From: Meriones unguiculatus
Taxonomy: Eukaryota; Chordata; Mammalia; Rodentia; Muridae
Length of the DNA: 64,000 bases
Assembly: GCF_030254825.1 (NCBI RefSeq)
Contig: NC_083367.1
Coordinates: 27,973,001 to 28,037,000 of the forward strand
Direction of reading: 5' to 3'
Part shown: positions 46,198-57,487 of the stretch, piece by piece
How the letters are laid out: each line of letters starts with the position of its first letter
Position numbering within the stretch: the stretch's first letter is position 1
Program-made: the position numbers and the translations under genes
The notes under the pieces: model-generated
Databases searched by the model: none
Told to the model about the DNA's origin: nothing
Seen by the model: the letters and a program-made list of their open reading frames with translations, nothing else

Positions 46198-46675
46198 GGG
46201 AGTTAATATGACCTGAAGAGGATAGGAGCTCCATGAGGGCCAAATATATCTGGGCACAGGGGTCTTATATGAGACTGTTTCTCCAACTAAGGACCATGTA
46301 TGGATATAATCTGGAACCTCTGCTAGGATGTAGCCCGTGGTAGCTCAGTAACCAAGTGTGTTTCCCTAGTAAGGGGAACAGGGACTATTTTTGACATGAA
46401 CTCAATGACAGGCTCTTTGACCTTCCCACCCCGCAAGGGAGAAGCAGCCCTATTAGGCCATAAAGGAGGACTTTGCAGCCAGTCCTGAAGCTACCTGATA
46501 AAGCAGGGTCAGATGAAAGGGGAGGAGGTCCTCCCCAATCAGTGGACTTGGAAAGGGGCAGGGAGGAGATGAGGGAGGGAGGGAGGGTGAGATTGGAAGG
46601 GAATGAGGGAGTGGGATACAGCTGGGATACAGTTAATAAAATGTAACTAATAATAAAAATAAAGAAAGAAAAAAT
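46198..46675 (+). mobile_element. L1: L1 3' UTR
   Basis: CTGGGCACAGGGGTCTTATA, ACCATGTATGGATATAATCT, GATGTAGCCCGTGGTAGCTC and the end AATAAAATGTAACTAATAAT with an A-rich tail. Moderately diverged, plus strand. Confidence 0.85.
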
Positions 46676-46744
46676 ATTTTATAGATCTTTGCAAAATTTA
46701 AAAAAAGAATGTATCATATTATAATTGACATAAATATTTGTTAT

Positions 46745-47066
46745 AATAGTGTGCTGCTAAATTTTGTGTCAGTCTGAAATAAACTAGAGTTACCTGAGGA
46801 TCCCCAATGGAAAAAAAACATTTCCTTAGAATCAGAAGTCTGTAGAGCATTTTCCTAATTAGTGATTGTTGGTGGGAGGCCTGATCCACTGTGGTTGGGG
46901 ACCTTCCTGGATTTTATAAGAAAGAAGCCTGAGCAAGCCCGTAAGAAGAACTTCTCCATGGCCTCTGCATCAGCTCCTGCCTCCAGATTCCTGCCCTGAC
47001 TGCCTTTCATAACAAATTGTGTTTATGGAAATGTAAGTAAAATAAACCCTTTCCTCTCCAAGCTGA
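46745..47066 (+). mobile_element. ORR1/MT-type LTR, 3' end replaced by microsatellite
   Basis: TTTTGTGTCAGTCTGAAATA, TTTTCCTAATTAGTGATTGT, GGCCTCTGCATCAGCTCCTG and AAATAAACCCTTTCCTCTCC (poly(A) signal) are in order. The last part of U5 is missing and a GA-rich microsatellite starts instead. Confidence 0.75.
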
Positions 47067-47067
47067 A

Positions 47068-47512
<445 letters not shown>

Positions 47513-47514
47513 TA

Positions 47515-48545
47515 ATTTTTGATCTATGAACAAGGAAAACCACAGCAAGTAAAACTAAGGGTAACATCAACAGATTGACCAGATCTAGAAGAAATGTATG
47601 AAAGTCCTATACTAACAAGGAAATGATGGTGATTACCATAGTGATTACTTGTGGCAAATTCATGTAATCAAACAAAATAGAGGGAAAATTTATCACTACA
47701 GAAAGTCACACAACAAAGGTAAGTGAGAAACAAAGAAAGGAATAAAGGTGCAGACGATAAACAGGAAAATTTACCGAGAGAGCAGACATGAGTTTTTATT
47801 TATCAATAATAATGTTGGCCATAAATTCCTTAAATAAAAATGTACTGATGGAAAATATGGAGAAATAACACTTGGCAATATACTTATTTAGAAGAAATTC
47901 ACTTAATGAAAGACTTAGTGAAAATGAAAGCAATAAGAAAGTTTTACCACACAAATAAAAAACAAAAGAGAACAAGAATAATTAACTTCTTACCAGTCAA
48001 TGGAGAGACCCTTTAATTCAGAAAAGTACAATAACAAGGCTCATCACCGTGTAATGACAGCTGTCTCATTCCAATGAGAAGAAATAGCAATTGTAAATAA
48101 ACGCACCCCAGTGCACTACAGCAATTCTTTTAAGTCCAGTGATATTAGATCTGAAAGGGGCAGAGGGTTCCATACAGTGGTCACCCTACATTCATCAATA
48201 GATAAGACTTGACCCCGAAGTTCACAAACAAACATCAGACTGTGCCAGAGAGCAAATGGACACAATAGACATTTCCAGATTATTTCCACCAGAAACCATG
48301 AAACACACATTTTCTCTGATTATTACATGAAGCATCATCCAGGGTAGACCATGTGACAGACCACAAAGACTCAACAAATCAAAATTAAATACAAATCCAG
48401 CCACCTTGAAATAAAACGATAAATCAACTTTAGAGCTGACCTTAATCTGATCTGTGATGACTTATGCATATATTAAAATATATCATGTTCTATTAATATA
48501 TATAATTGATATCAATTAAAAATAAAAACATTTTTAGAGATTCCT
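47515..48545. other. About 1 kb with no recognised element
   Basis: AT-rich unique-looking DNA. Confidence 0.4.
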
Positions 48546-48549
48546 TTTT

Positions 48550-48832
48550 TTTTTAACCTGTGTGTGTGCCACAGTACACATACAGAAATCAGACCTTTGC
48601 TGTTGGTCCCTTCCTTCTATCTTCCATCTCTTGCTTCAAGCTGTGCAGTCCAGGCTAGCTGTTTTGAGAGCTAAAGGGCCTATCTCTCTGCCTCCCATTT
48701 CACATCAGACCACTGGGATCGAAGAGAGATGCTATCAAATGGGATTTTATGTGGATTCTGAGGGTTGAACTCAGATACACGGCACTGCACAGCAAACACT
48801 CCACCTTAAGAGCCGCATCAGCAGCCCAAAAG
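48550..48832 (-). mobile_element. B3: B3-type SINE
   Basis: Reverse complement: GGTTGAACTCAGATACACGG, GCACTGCACAGCAAACACTC and CTTAAGAGCCGCATCAGCAG at the head; GTGTGTGCCACAGTACACAT at the tail. Near full length for B3. Confidence 0.7.
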
Positions 48833-48857
48833 ATTGCAAACTGTGATAACCCTTTGT

Positions 48858-49172
48858 CTTAGTTAGGGTTCTATTGCTGTGAAGAGTCACCATGACCGCA
48901 CCGACTCTCATAATGGAAAACATTTAATTGGGGCTGGCTTACAGTTCAGAGATTTAGCTCATTATCATCACAGTGGGAAGCCTGGCAGTGTGCAGGCAGA
49001 CCTGGTGCTAGAGAAGGAGCTGAGAGTTCTACACCTTGATCTGAAGGCAGCAGGATGAGAACTAAGACACTTCCTCCAAGAAAACCACACCTACTCCAGA
49101 AAGGCCACACCTCCTAGTGCCACTCCTTATGAGCCTGTGGGCACCATTTTCTTTCAAACCACCTGTCTTGTT
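48858..49172 (-). mobile_element. MT-type (MTD-like) MaLR LTR
   Basis: Reverse LTR: TTAGTTAGGGTTCTATTGCT, GAAGAGTCACCATGACCGCA, AATTGGGGCTGGCTTACAGT, AGACCTGGTGCTAGAGAAGG, TCCTAGTGCCACTCCTTATG. Confidence 0.75.
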
Positions 49173-49289
49173 CCATCACTTCATTGCAACTCACTAGCTG
49201 AACACTCCTCAGTGCCCTTTATAAGGAAACTGAAGACTTTCAGAGGCTAAAGTATAATAATAACCTCTTTATTATACTTTTTGTTTGTT

Positions 49290-49442
49290 TTGTTAATTTT
49301 TGTTTTTTTGAGACAAGATTTCTCTGTGTAGTCCTGGCTGTTCTGGAACACACTGTGTAGAGCAGCTGTCCTTGAACTCAGAGATCCTCCTGCCTCTGCC
49401 TCCCAGTGCTGGAATTAAAGGTGTGTGCCACCACCACCCAGT
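49290..49442 (-). mobile_element. B1: B1 SINE
   Basis: Reverse complement B1, well kept: TTTTTTGAGACAAGATTTCT, CTGGCTGTTCTGGAACACAC, CTTGAACTCAGAGATCCTCC and CCTCCCAGTGCTGGAATTAA. Confidence 0.92.
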
Positions 49443-49614
49443 CTATTGTATTGTACATACATATATCTTTTGTGTGTGCATGTGTGAGCATGTGTTTGTG
49501 TGTATCTTTTATGTATATATATTTAAATCATTTGACACTCATAAAACTGTTCATCCATTTTTGTAAGTTGTCTATCTTTTTAAAATGTCATAAGCACACT
49601 GTTCAATGTTGTTC

Positions 49615-49720
49615 CTTTTTTATTAATTTACTCATTTTACATCTCAATCATATCCCCCTCTCTCAATATTTCCATTCTCGATTTACACTCTACCCTTTGT
49701 GCATTGCATAATTTTACAGA
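49615..49720 (-). mobile_element. Possible L1 3' end
   Basis: TTTTTTATTAATTTACTCAT, TTTACATCTCAATCATATCC and CCCCTCTCTC resemble an L1 tail in reverse; weak. Confidence 0.3.
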
Positions 49721-49724
49721 GGAC

Positions 49725-50335
49725 AATTGCTCCTATTAATAGGTAGGTGGAGTTGTACTTGTGACTAGATTTTACATTATCTTTTCCTTTTTCATTTTAT
49801 TTCTGGTTAGGTTGTTATGGTTTATTATTTCACTTTTTTCATGATAATGGGTATCGTTTTATCTTCAAATACACAAATCTTGTTGAATATTCAAGAGTGG
49901 CAGAGGATCTCACTTCTTTCTATATTTGCTTTTGATGTTTGAGAACCTCATTGACAGACTGTCTTTCCTTTGCAATTTTCATTTTTTTAAAGCTAGTGTT
50001 TATAAGAAGATCTCTTTAAACATTTTATCAAGAAAATTTTACGTACATGAATTTTTATGTCAATTTTTCTTCAACATCAAATATTTGTAAGTCTCCATTC
50101 AAGGTAAAGAAGATTTTCCTTGATCCACAAATAGTACAAATGCCTTTGCTAAAACAGCTACCATTTTCATATATGCCTACATACATTTTCATAAATGCCT
50201 AAAGACATTCATATTTTCCTTACTTGATTTTTAAAATACTGATTTTTTTCCCCGTTTAAAGACAATAGAAGGGAAGTCTATAAACATGCTAGGTTTCCTG
50301 TATAAGGACAGCTTGGAGTATTCGTTTATCAATGA
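49725..50335. other. No recognised element
   Basis: AT-rich unique-looking DNA. Confidence 0.4.
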
Positions 50336-50337
50336 CT

Positions 50338-50735
50338 ATGGTTGTTTTAATTACCAATGTGACAAAACCTAAAATGACTTGGAATATGAGCCTCTGGCCA
50401 TGACTTAATTGCATTAATTGAGGAAGAGAGACCTGCCCTGTCTGGGTGGTACCATTCCCTAGGCAGCAGATCCTCGATCACATAAGAGTTGATAAGATGA
50501 GCTGAGCACTAGTATCTACACATTAATCATGCATTAATTGCTCTCTGTTCCTGACTATGGAGGTAATATGACCAGTTCTTTCAAGTTCTTCCTGCTGTGA
50601 ATCCCTCTCATAAGATGGACTATTGAAACTGTTAGTCACAAACAAACAAAAACAAAGCAAAACAACAAAACCACAAATCTTTTCTCCCTGAAGTTGCTTT
50701 TGCAGGGTATTTTATCACAACTCTGGGAAGAGAAA
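50338..50735 (+). mobile_element. MTE-like MaLR LTR
   Basis: TTTTAATTACCAATGTGACA, TTAATTGAGGAAGAGAGACC, GTGGTACCATTCCCTAGGCA, ATGAGCTGAGCACTAGTATC, and the 3' block TTTTGCAGGGTATTTTATCA follow the MTE-class LTR. The usual AATAAA is replaced by a CAAA/CAAAA-rich insertion near 50640-50675. Confidence 0.65.
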
Positions 50736-51565
50736 TTTGTCCAATGACCTAGCCTAAGACTCTGAGTCCCAAAGGCCCTTAGCTCACCAAAGGGAAAGAA
50801 ACAAATACCTCCTTTCACTCAGCCAGAAGCTGTTTGCCTTAGGAAACGTGGACAGTGGGGATGAAGTTAAATTGTGAAATACAGAGTACTCTATTTAGGT
50901 CACTGTCTTCCCAGAATCTCTGATATTGAACCTGTTCACTTTAACAAGAAAGCTACCAACAGAAAATTTCAAGTTAAATCCTATGTGCCTGTCTCATAAA
51001 TACATACAGAGAGCCAAAAATTTAAGATTGTTTAGAAGAAATGTAGCCCTAAGTATAGAACACTATTATTGTCAGGTCCAAAACAACCTTGGAACAAAGG
51101 GCGTACCAAAGAGCATGCTGGCTTCCAGCCTTCCTCAGAATGGCAACTACCTGTGGCTCTTCTCAGTTTTTCTCAGCCCCACCCCCTAATATAACCATCT
51201 CCAGCTCATGGGCTTTCCTCCAGCAGCTTCTCATTTCCTTATAATCCTATTATTTCAGCTTAATGCTCTCTCCCAGTCATTCTCCTTTGGTCTCCTTTGC
51301 CCACACTCTCTTTGTCATCCTCTCACTCTCAACCCCTCTCTCTCCTCTCATGACCTGTCTAGTCCTCTGGCCATGTTTGTCTACTTTCTTTCCTTGCTCT
51401 GGACCTTCCAGATGCCTCTGGCTATCCCTTCCTTGGTTGCTTTTGTCAAGGGTATTTTATCACAACTCTGGAAAGAGAAACTAATCCAATGACCTAGCCT
51501 AAGGCTCAGAAGCTCAAAGGCCCTTAGCTCACCTGAGGGAAAGAAACAAATACCTCCTTTCGCTA
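50695..51565 (+). repeat. Direct repeat of ~125 bp, about 740 bp apart
   Basis: 50695-50820 and 51432-51565 share GGGTATTTTATCACAACTCT, AATGACCTAGCCTAAG, AAAGGCCCTTAGCTCACC and GAAAGAAACAAATACCTCCT in order. The shared part begins in the 3' end of an MTE-like LTR and extends into its flank. The DNA between the copies (CT-rich at 51240-51420) looks LTR-like but is unassigned. Confidence 0.8.
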
Positions 51566-51671
51566 GTATTTTATCTGCAACAAAAACCTTCCCCTCCACC
51601 GAACACTGGAGCAGTCATGTCCTCAATTTATGCAAATATGAACTCAGATTTTGATTGTCTTTTAGTCATCT

Positions 51672-51895
51672 TACCGTTGTTATAATGTTACTACAGCTGT
51701 CTGAGACAATAGACTTACACACACAGCAAAGGCTGTTCCGCCTCATGGATTTAGAGGTCGCAGTCCACGCTCACTTGGCCGCATCGCTTTTGAGCCCATG
51801 ATGAAGCAGCACATTGCAGAGAGTGTGGCAGAGCAGATGCATACCCATAGCTGGACCTCATAAAGAAAGAAGGGACTAGAGACCCACCAACACCT
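51672..51895 (-). mobile_element. Old MaLR LTR fragment
   Basis: TACTACAGCTGTCTGAGACA, CCTCATGGATTTAGAGGTCG, GATGAAGCAGCACATTGCAG and CCACCAACACCTTAAAGG recall the reverse of an MT-type LTR. Confidence 0.5.
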
Positions 51896-51904
51896 TAAAG
51901 GGGG

Positions 51905-52318
51905 GATCCCTGTCCTGGCTGGTTTTGTGTCAACTTGATGTAAGCCAGAGTCATCAGAGAGAAAGGAGCCTCAGGTGAGGAAGTGCCTCTCTAAGATCCA
52001 ACTGTGAGGCATTTTCTCAATTAGTGATCAGTCGGGGAGGGTCCAGCCCTTTGTGGGTGGTGCTATCTCTGGGCTGGTGGTCCTTGGTTTATAAGAAGGC
52101 AGGTTGAGCAAGCCATGGAGGGCAAGCCAGGAAGTATCTATCACCCCTCTGTGTCTCTGCATCAGTTCCTGCCTCCAGGTTCCTCCCCTATTTGAGTTCC
52201 TGTCCCAATTTCCTTCAGCGATGAACAGCAATGTAGAAGAGTAAGCCAAATAAACCCTTTTCTCCCCAACTTGCTTTTTGCTTATGGTGTTTTGATGCAA
52301 TAATAGAAACTCTAAGGA
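51905..52318 (+). mobile_element. ORR1-type MaLR LTR
   Basis: TGTCCTGGCTGGTTTTGTGT, CAACTTGATGTAAGCCAGAG, GCATTTTCTCAATTAGTGAT, GCCAAATAAACCCTTTTCTC (poly(A) signal) and the LTR end AATAATAGAAACTCTAAGG. The clearest copy of its class in this window. Confidence 0.88.
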
Positions 52319-52477
52319 GCCCCCAATGATCTGAAGGTCTTAGACAAGAATACAGGCTACAACTCCTCAGAGCCACACTGAAGACTAAGTTTTAAGCATG
52401 TGTGCCTTGGGAGGACATTATAGAACCATCACATGGCATCAAATCAAGGTATCTTTATATTTGTAAACAAGTACTCC

Positions 52478-52557
52478 TGTAAAGAGGGGAGGCAGGAGGA
52501 GTTTGTGGGGGGATACAAAATGAATAAAGTGTAATTAATAAAATTAAAAAAAAAAAG
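52478..52557 (+). mobile_element. L1: Very short L1 3' end
   Basis: GGGGAGGCAGGAGGAGTTTG, then GATACAAAATGAATAAAGTG and TAATTAATAAAATT with an A-tail (52542-52555). Only about 75 bases of L1. Confidence 0.8.
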
Positions 52558-52584
52558 AAGCTGTGTCTGCAGAGACTAATTGAC

Positions 52585-53078
52585 TGACTGTGTAAGACCT
52601 GGGGTCTCACAGCTCAGGAGCTCAATCGCGCCCTTCCCAGAAACAAGACTCGTTGCAAAAGCAAGAGGTTTATTAACCATTGTACAACGGGATCACCCTT
52701 GCTGGTCAGCAAAGAGTGGCACCGGGAGACAAAGGCCTTTAGGTTTTTAAAAGAAAAATTGCGGGAAATTTGAAGTTGCAGTTTTGGCAATTTAGGATTG
52801 GATGAAGAAGTTATAAAGTAAGATAATTGGTTAGTCTTAGGTGCTCAAGCTTGGCCAGTCCTGCCAAGTGTGGATGCAGCTGCAATTTAAGGTGGGGGTG
52901 GTTAGCTCATCCTTGAAGATTAGGGGCTACAGACTTTTGGCTGGAGGTCAAAAGCTACTCAGAAGAAGTCTAGGTTCGTTGCTAAGAAACGCTATCTCAA
53001 GGACAAGGGTCTGGTCCTTCTTTTGCTGAGTGAAGGTCATTGCTTGCTTGCCCTTTTTTTATATCTGTCCTCACAGAT
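52585..53078 (-). mobile_element. ERV LTR (class I type)
   Basis: On the minus strand: U3 from near TGTGAGGACAGATATAAAAA, a GC-richer promoter region, then AATAAACCTCTTGCTTTTGC with GAGTCTTGTTTCTGGGAAGG and an end GGTCTTACACA. The poly(A)-region motif CTCTTGCTTTTGCA resembles that of the solo LTR at 7.5 kb. I found no matching target-site duplication. Confidence 0.65.
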
Positions 53079-53081
53079 AGG

Positions 53082-55100
53082 GTCACATTCCTTCACTCTC
53101 TGGAAAGGTACTAAGAGGCTTTAGCTTAACCTGGACCTAAAACTCAAAACTATAGGCTTTAGAAGACATATAGGTTACAAAGTTAGTCTAACCCTTTCAA
53201 CTGGAATTAATTAGCTAACTGACTATGGAAAGATTAGAATATTACATAATTCTAGCCCTCTAGAACAGCCATCCCTTGCCCACTTCTATATCAGAACTAA
53301 CATCTTGTGACTAACATCTTGAAATCTAGTAACTTTTGTAGACCGCTAACTTTCACCAACCCAAGAGCTAAGAATGCCATCAGTCAGCATCTTGGGCCCA
53401 TAGAGAAGCTTTCCTCATCTTGCTTACTGGCCTCTCTGATTTACCCACCAATGTATTTTAAACCTGCCTTGATTTATGACTTTTTTTATTTTGTGGAACC
53501 ATGACATTTCTCAAAACATTAGAACATATAATTTGAGGTAAAGTAAATCTATGTTCCCAGGCTACAGCCACTCCAAATGGCCCTAGAACAAATTATCTCT
53601 TATTTCCTTTCAGATGCTGTGGTTTTGCATCAACATATTCATGTAGGTAAGTAGCTATGGCTTTATAACTAGCATTAATTCTACAACCAAGACCTGTGCC
53701 TTGTTTTATATTTCTCTAAACACTACAAATAGATTGTAAAAGTTTTCTAACCTTACCATTGATTTTCAAAACTAATAAATGAAATGTCAGACTAAACTTT
53801 GCTTACAAAGTCTAAATAACTGCCAAATCAAATTAAAGAGATTCTTAGTCTAAAGGTAAAATATTTTCAAAAGCTGCTCTATAACAATAATATTCTTACA
53901 ACCTTGTGTTGGATTTTAGTAACGAGTTCCTCCAAGATCTACTGCTACTAATCACTTGCGAAAATAAACCTGAATAACAAGGTCATTTTCTGCTCTCTAG
54001 GATTTTAAGAAGCACTTATTATAATTAAATTAGCTTGAAAAATCCCTTATTTGCCCTAGAAACAAGAAAAATGCTTAGAAAGAACAAAAGGAATTGTTAG
54101 TCTTGACTTGAACAATTATCTTTTCCCTCCCTTCAAAATCTGTTCTACCTTCCAAGCCAAGGTTTGATCATTTAGGGGGAAAATAAAAAGAACTATTGAA
54201 AGGATTTCTAAGAAACTACCTCTTTCTACCACCAAATCAAAGCTTCACAGTAAAGGCCAAATGACAACTGTATTTATTATTGTATAAACTTGTAACTTTC
54301 AACAATGAACCCAAATTTTATAACAGTCAGTCCACTCAGTTTTCCCAGGAAGTTTGCCATAATGGAATCACCTTTCAGATTACAGATGGTTATTATTCAG
54401 TCTTACAAAAATCCTGCTTCAATGGGTGTTCACTTGTGCAAACCTCCATCACACTTGGCACAGATGAAAATACAAATGATGAATTATAAACTTCAGGACC
54501 CACATCTACATTTGAGAACCAGTCTAATATCAACCATTGTTTACTCTGAGAAGAAGAAACTCCCAAGCTTATGGTGACTGGGTAATTGTATGACTTCTTG
54601 CACTGAGCATGTTTCCTAAAAATGAGAACACCATGTGCCAAAATGAAATTCACTCACTTGTAATTACGAAGACTACGTTTTTTTTTTCCTGAACTCTCTC
54701 CCTCAGAAGACAGCAAGTAGAAAATTCAAGAAAGAGGCAGTGAAGGAGGAACAAGGAGTTACCTTCTCAACCAGATAGCAGCATCCCCAGCTGAATCTGT
54801 GTAAGAAGAGTAGAGTGACTAAGCACGGAGATTTCTCTCAGGCTTCTTCTCAGGAATTTTGAAGGCAGATGGCAGTACAGTGATATATTTTAAATGTTTG
54901 TGTTTTTTTTTTTTTTATAAAGTCAGTAAATAAAATGGCAGTGTCTGGGCACATGGGGAAAAAGCAATAGGGAAGGATAGTTTAATGTGTATCGTGTTTT
55001 CCTTTTACAAGGAGTAAAGACATGTATGGGTAAACAATAAAGTTACAAATTTATTCAATGATTTAATGCTCCTGTATTGGAAACTGGTGTTGTGAGGGAG
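53082..55100. other. About 2 kb unassigned, possibly old ERV internal DNA
   Basis: No exon or SINE recognised. It lies on the U3 side of the LTR, where ERV internal sequence would be, but no retroviral motif is visible in any frame. Confidence 0.3.
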
Positions 55101-55104
55101 GGGG

Positions 55105-55335
55105 TGAAGTCTCAGCCAGTAAAGTGCTTGCCCCACTAACATGAACACCTGAGTTGGATCTTCAGCACCATGTAAGAAGAGCTGGGCAGAGCGCCATCAC
55201 TGTAATCCCAGCCATGAAGCACTGGCAGAGATGGAAGGATCCTTGGTACTTACTGGGCCATGTCAGTAAATTTCAGTTTCAACGAGAGACTCTCTCAAAA
55301 TATAAGGAAGACATCCCAAGTCCTATTCCAACCCA
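55105..55335 (+). mobile_element. B3: B3-type SINE
   Basis: TCTCAGCCAGTAAAGTGCTT, AACACCTGAGTTGGATCTTC, GCCATCACTGTAATCCCAGC, AACGAGAGACTCTCTCAAAA and TAAGGAAGACATCCC follow the B3 order. Confidence 0.8.
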
Positions 55336-55499
55336 ACTGCACAAAGAACAACTATGGACATCCAGAAAGATACGATGTCATAGAGACCAAAGCCAACCTG
55401 GAGAGAAAAGGACTTTCTCACACTATAGCTCATAGTCAGGGGAGATAACACAGGAGCCTACAAACTGTAGGTTGGAGTCAAACTAGAGACCTTGGAGAA

Positions 55500-55715
55500 A
55501 CACAGCTCAGCTTGCTTCTGTATACAACCTAGGACCACCTACCCAATGGTGGTGCCACCCGCGGTTACTGCGCACCCCTATGTCAATCAAAAATGCCTAC
55601 AGACTCGCTCATGCACCAATCTTATGGTGGTAATGTCTCAGTCGAGGTTATCTCTTTCGAGGTTGCCTCCAACTTAACAGAAACTAACCAGTACATGGTA
55701 TACAAATCCACACAA
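55500..55715 (-). mobile_element. ORR1/MT-type LTR fragment
   Basis: Reverse LTR: AACCTAGGACCACCTACCCA, ATGGTGGTGCCACCCGCGGT, GCCTACAGACTCGCTCATGC, TCTCAGTCGAGGTTATCTCT, ACTAACCAGTACATGG. Confidence 0.75.
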
Positions 55716-55837
55716 ACATAAAAAGGTTAAAACGGAAACTTTTATGTTGTCTGTATCATATCACAATTTAAAAATGGAGGAGCAGTTCTGAGGCAAAATT
55801 AACAATATATACTGGATTTTAGGGTTTGTGGTGCATA

Positions 55838-56436
55838 GAAAGATGGTTTTGGCAGATTAAGAACACTGGCTGCTTTTGTAAAGGACCTAAGCTCTAGTCC
55901 CAACCCTCACATGGTGGCTTACAACCATCTGTAACTACAATTCTATTGTGGTTGGGGGTGGTTTCTTTTGTCCTGGCCTTGCTCTCAGAATAATAACTCA
56001 TGAGACTCAAAATATTATTTGCAAATACCTAGGCCAAATAACTAGGCTCTTCTCTAACAAGCCCATAACTTAAGATAACCCATTATACTTATCTACATTT
56101 TGCCACAAGGCTAGTTACCTGGGCTCAGTTACCATGTATTTATCTTTCTCTTATTTTGTTGACTGACTCTGCTGTGCTTTACTCTCTCCCAGAATCCTTT
56201 CTGCCTCCTAGATGTCCTGCTTCCTCTTTCCTGCTTCAATCTATAGGTTATACATTTTTCTTTTAATTGCAATGCATCCTTACAATACATAAGATATACT
56301 TTCTACACAGTAACTGAAGATAAAATGCTCTTTTCTGATTGACCCCCAGCATTCATATGGTTCATGTATATGCAGGCACACACACACATACATTAGACAG
56401 ATGGATGGATGGATAGATAGATAGATAGATAGATAA
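55838..56436 (+). mobile_element. B2: B2 SINE split by an LTR-like insert
   Basis: The B2 head and body run from 55838 to about 55958 (TCTAGTCCCAACCCTCACAT, GGTGGCTTACAACCATCTGT) and a B2-like tail resumes near 56325 (GCAGGCACACACACACATAC) into a GATG/GATA microsatellite (56397-56436). The roughly 360 bases between start TGTGGTTGGGGG and end near CTACACA, as an LTR might; its family is unknown to me. Confidence 0.6.
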
Positions 56437-56439
56437 GAA

Positions 56440-57480
56440 ATTGTAAAAGAACGATTTTGGGGAGTAATAATTAGGAATGGTACAACAAACTAAATCCACA
56501 GCTTAGAGGAGGTATAGAATACCCATGACCATTATAGTTCAATAATATAACTTAAAATAAGCTTGCATACAAGCTGCAATGAGAGCTATACATTCAGATT
56601 ACAACAGTTTTTATAATGATTCAATGTAAAATGTTAGTAGTTTAACATTGTTTATTCTCACTTTTGCAATGGTCCAGTGCATGAATGGTTATTTGGGCAG
56701 AACTTTCCTAAGCCATGAACGAGAGATAAAGGATACATTTTTCCAATAGCTCTTTCATCAGCAGATGAAAGATTTCCTTTAGAAGATTCTGTAAACTAGC
56801 CATTCAAACCTGAGAAGCACTGTAGAGGATCACAACTAGCAGAAACTTACTATGTGCATGCCAAACAACTGGTGCTGAGAAATCTTTTTGGTTATGTGTT
56901 AAAGGAATTTAGTATTCTGCAGCAGAGTCTGTACAAATGGAAAGGACTGATAGGAAATTTCACAGGAGCATTAATCCCTCCACTGATACAGTTTATCTGT
57001 TTTCCAGGTGGAAGGTCCATGGGAAAAAGCATTCAATGAAGTAAGAGCTCATTTAAAGACAGGAAACATGTGACAGAGTGCGGAGCAGTCTAGCCTATGC
57101 ATAAAAGAGCAGGTGTCCATTGTAGCTAGAATATAGATACAATAGTCCTGACATGTGAGCTGAATAAGTGAACCCATTCATTTAGATACATCTTTAGACT
57201 TTTAAATAACATTTTAAATTGCTTGCCATTCTGTAGAGATTGGGGGGGGAGAATTACATCACCTTGATTAAGAAAAAAACATTTAAAATAATATGAAAGG
57301 GAATTGTCAGGAAGAGGGCTTGAGGGAGGAGTCAGATGGATTGTAGGTAGAAGTGGGGAAAGGAGGGATAACTAACTCTAAGAATCTTTATGTTTGAAAA
57401 ACTCACATCATGTACACCTATTATTTCATTATTATCCCAAATATGTACGTAGATACATATAAAAGTGTCTGATTAGAATT
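56440..57480. other. About 1 kb with no recognised element
   Basis: AT-rich unique-looking DNA. Confidence 0.4.
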
Positions 57481-57487
57481 TCCTGCA

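Noticed and set aside
52585..53078. 4-6 bp flank duplication for the minus-strand LTR
   Set aside because: No equal flanks next to plausible TG...CA ends.
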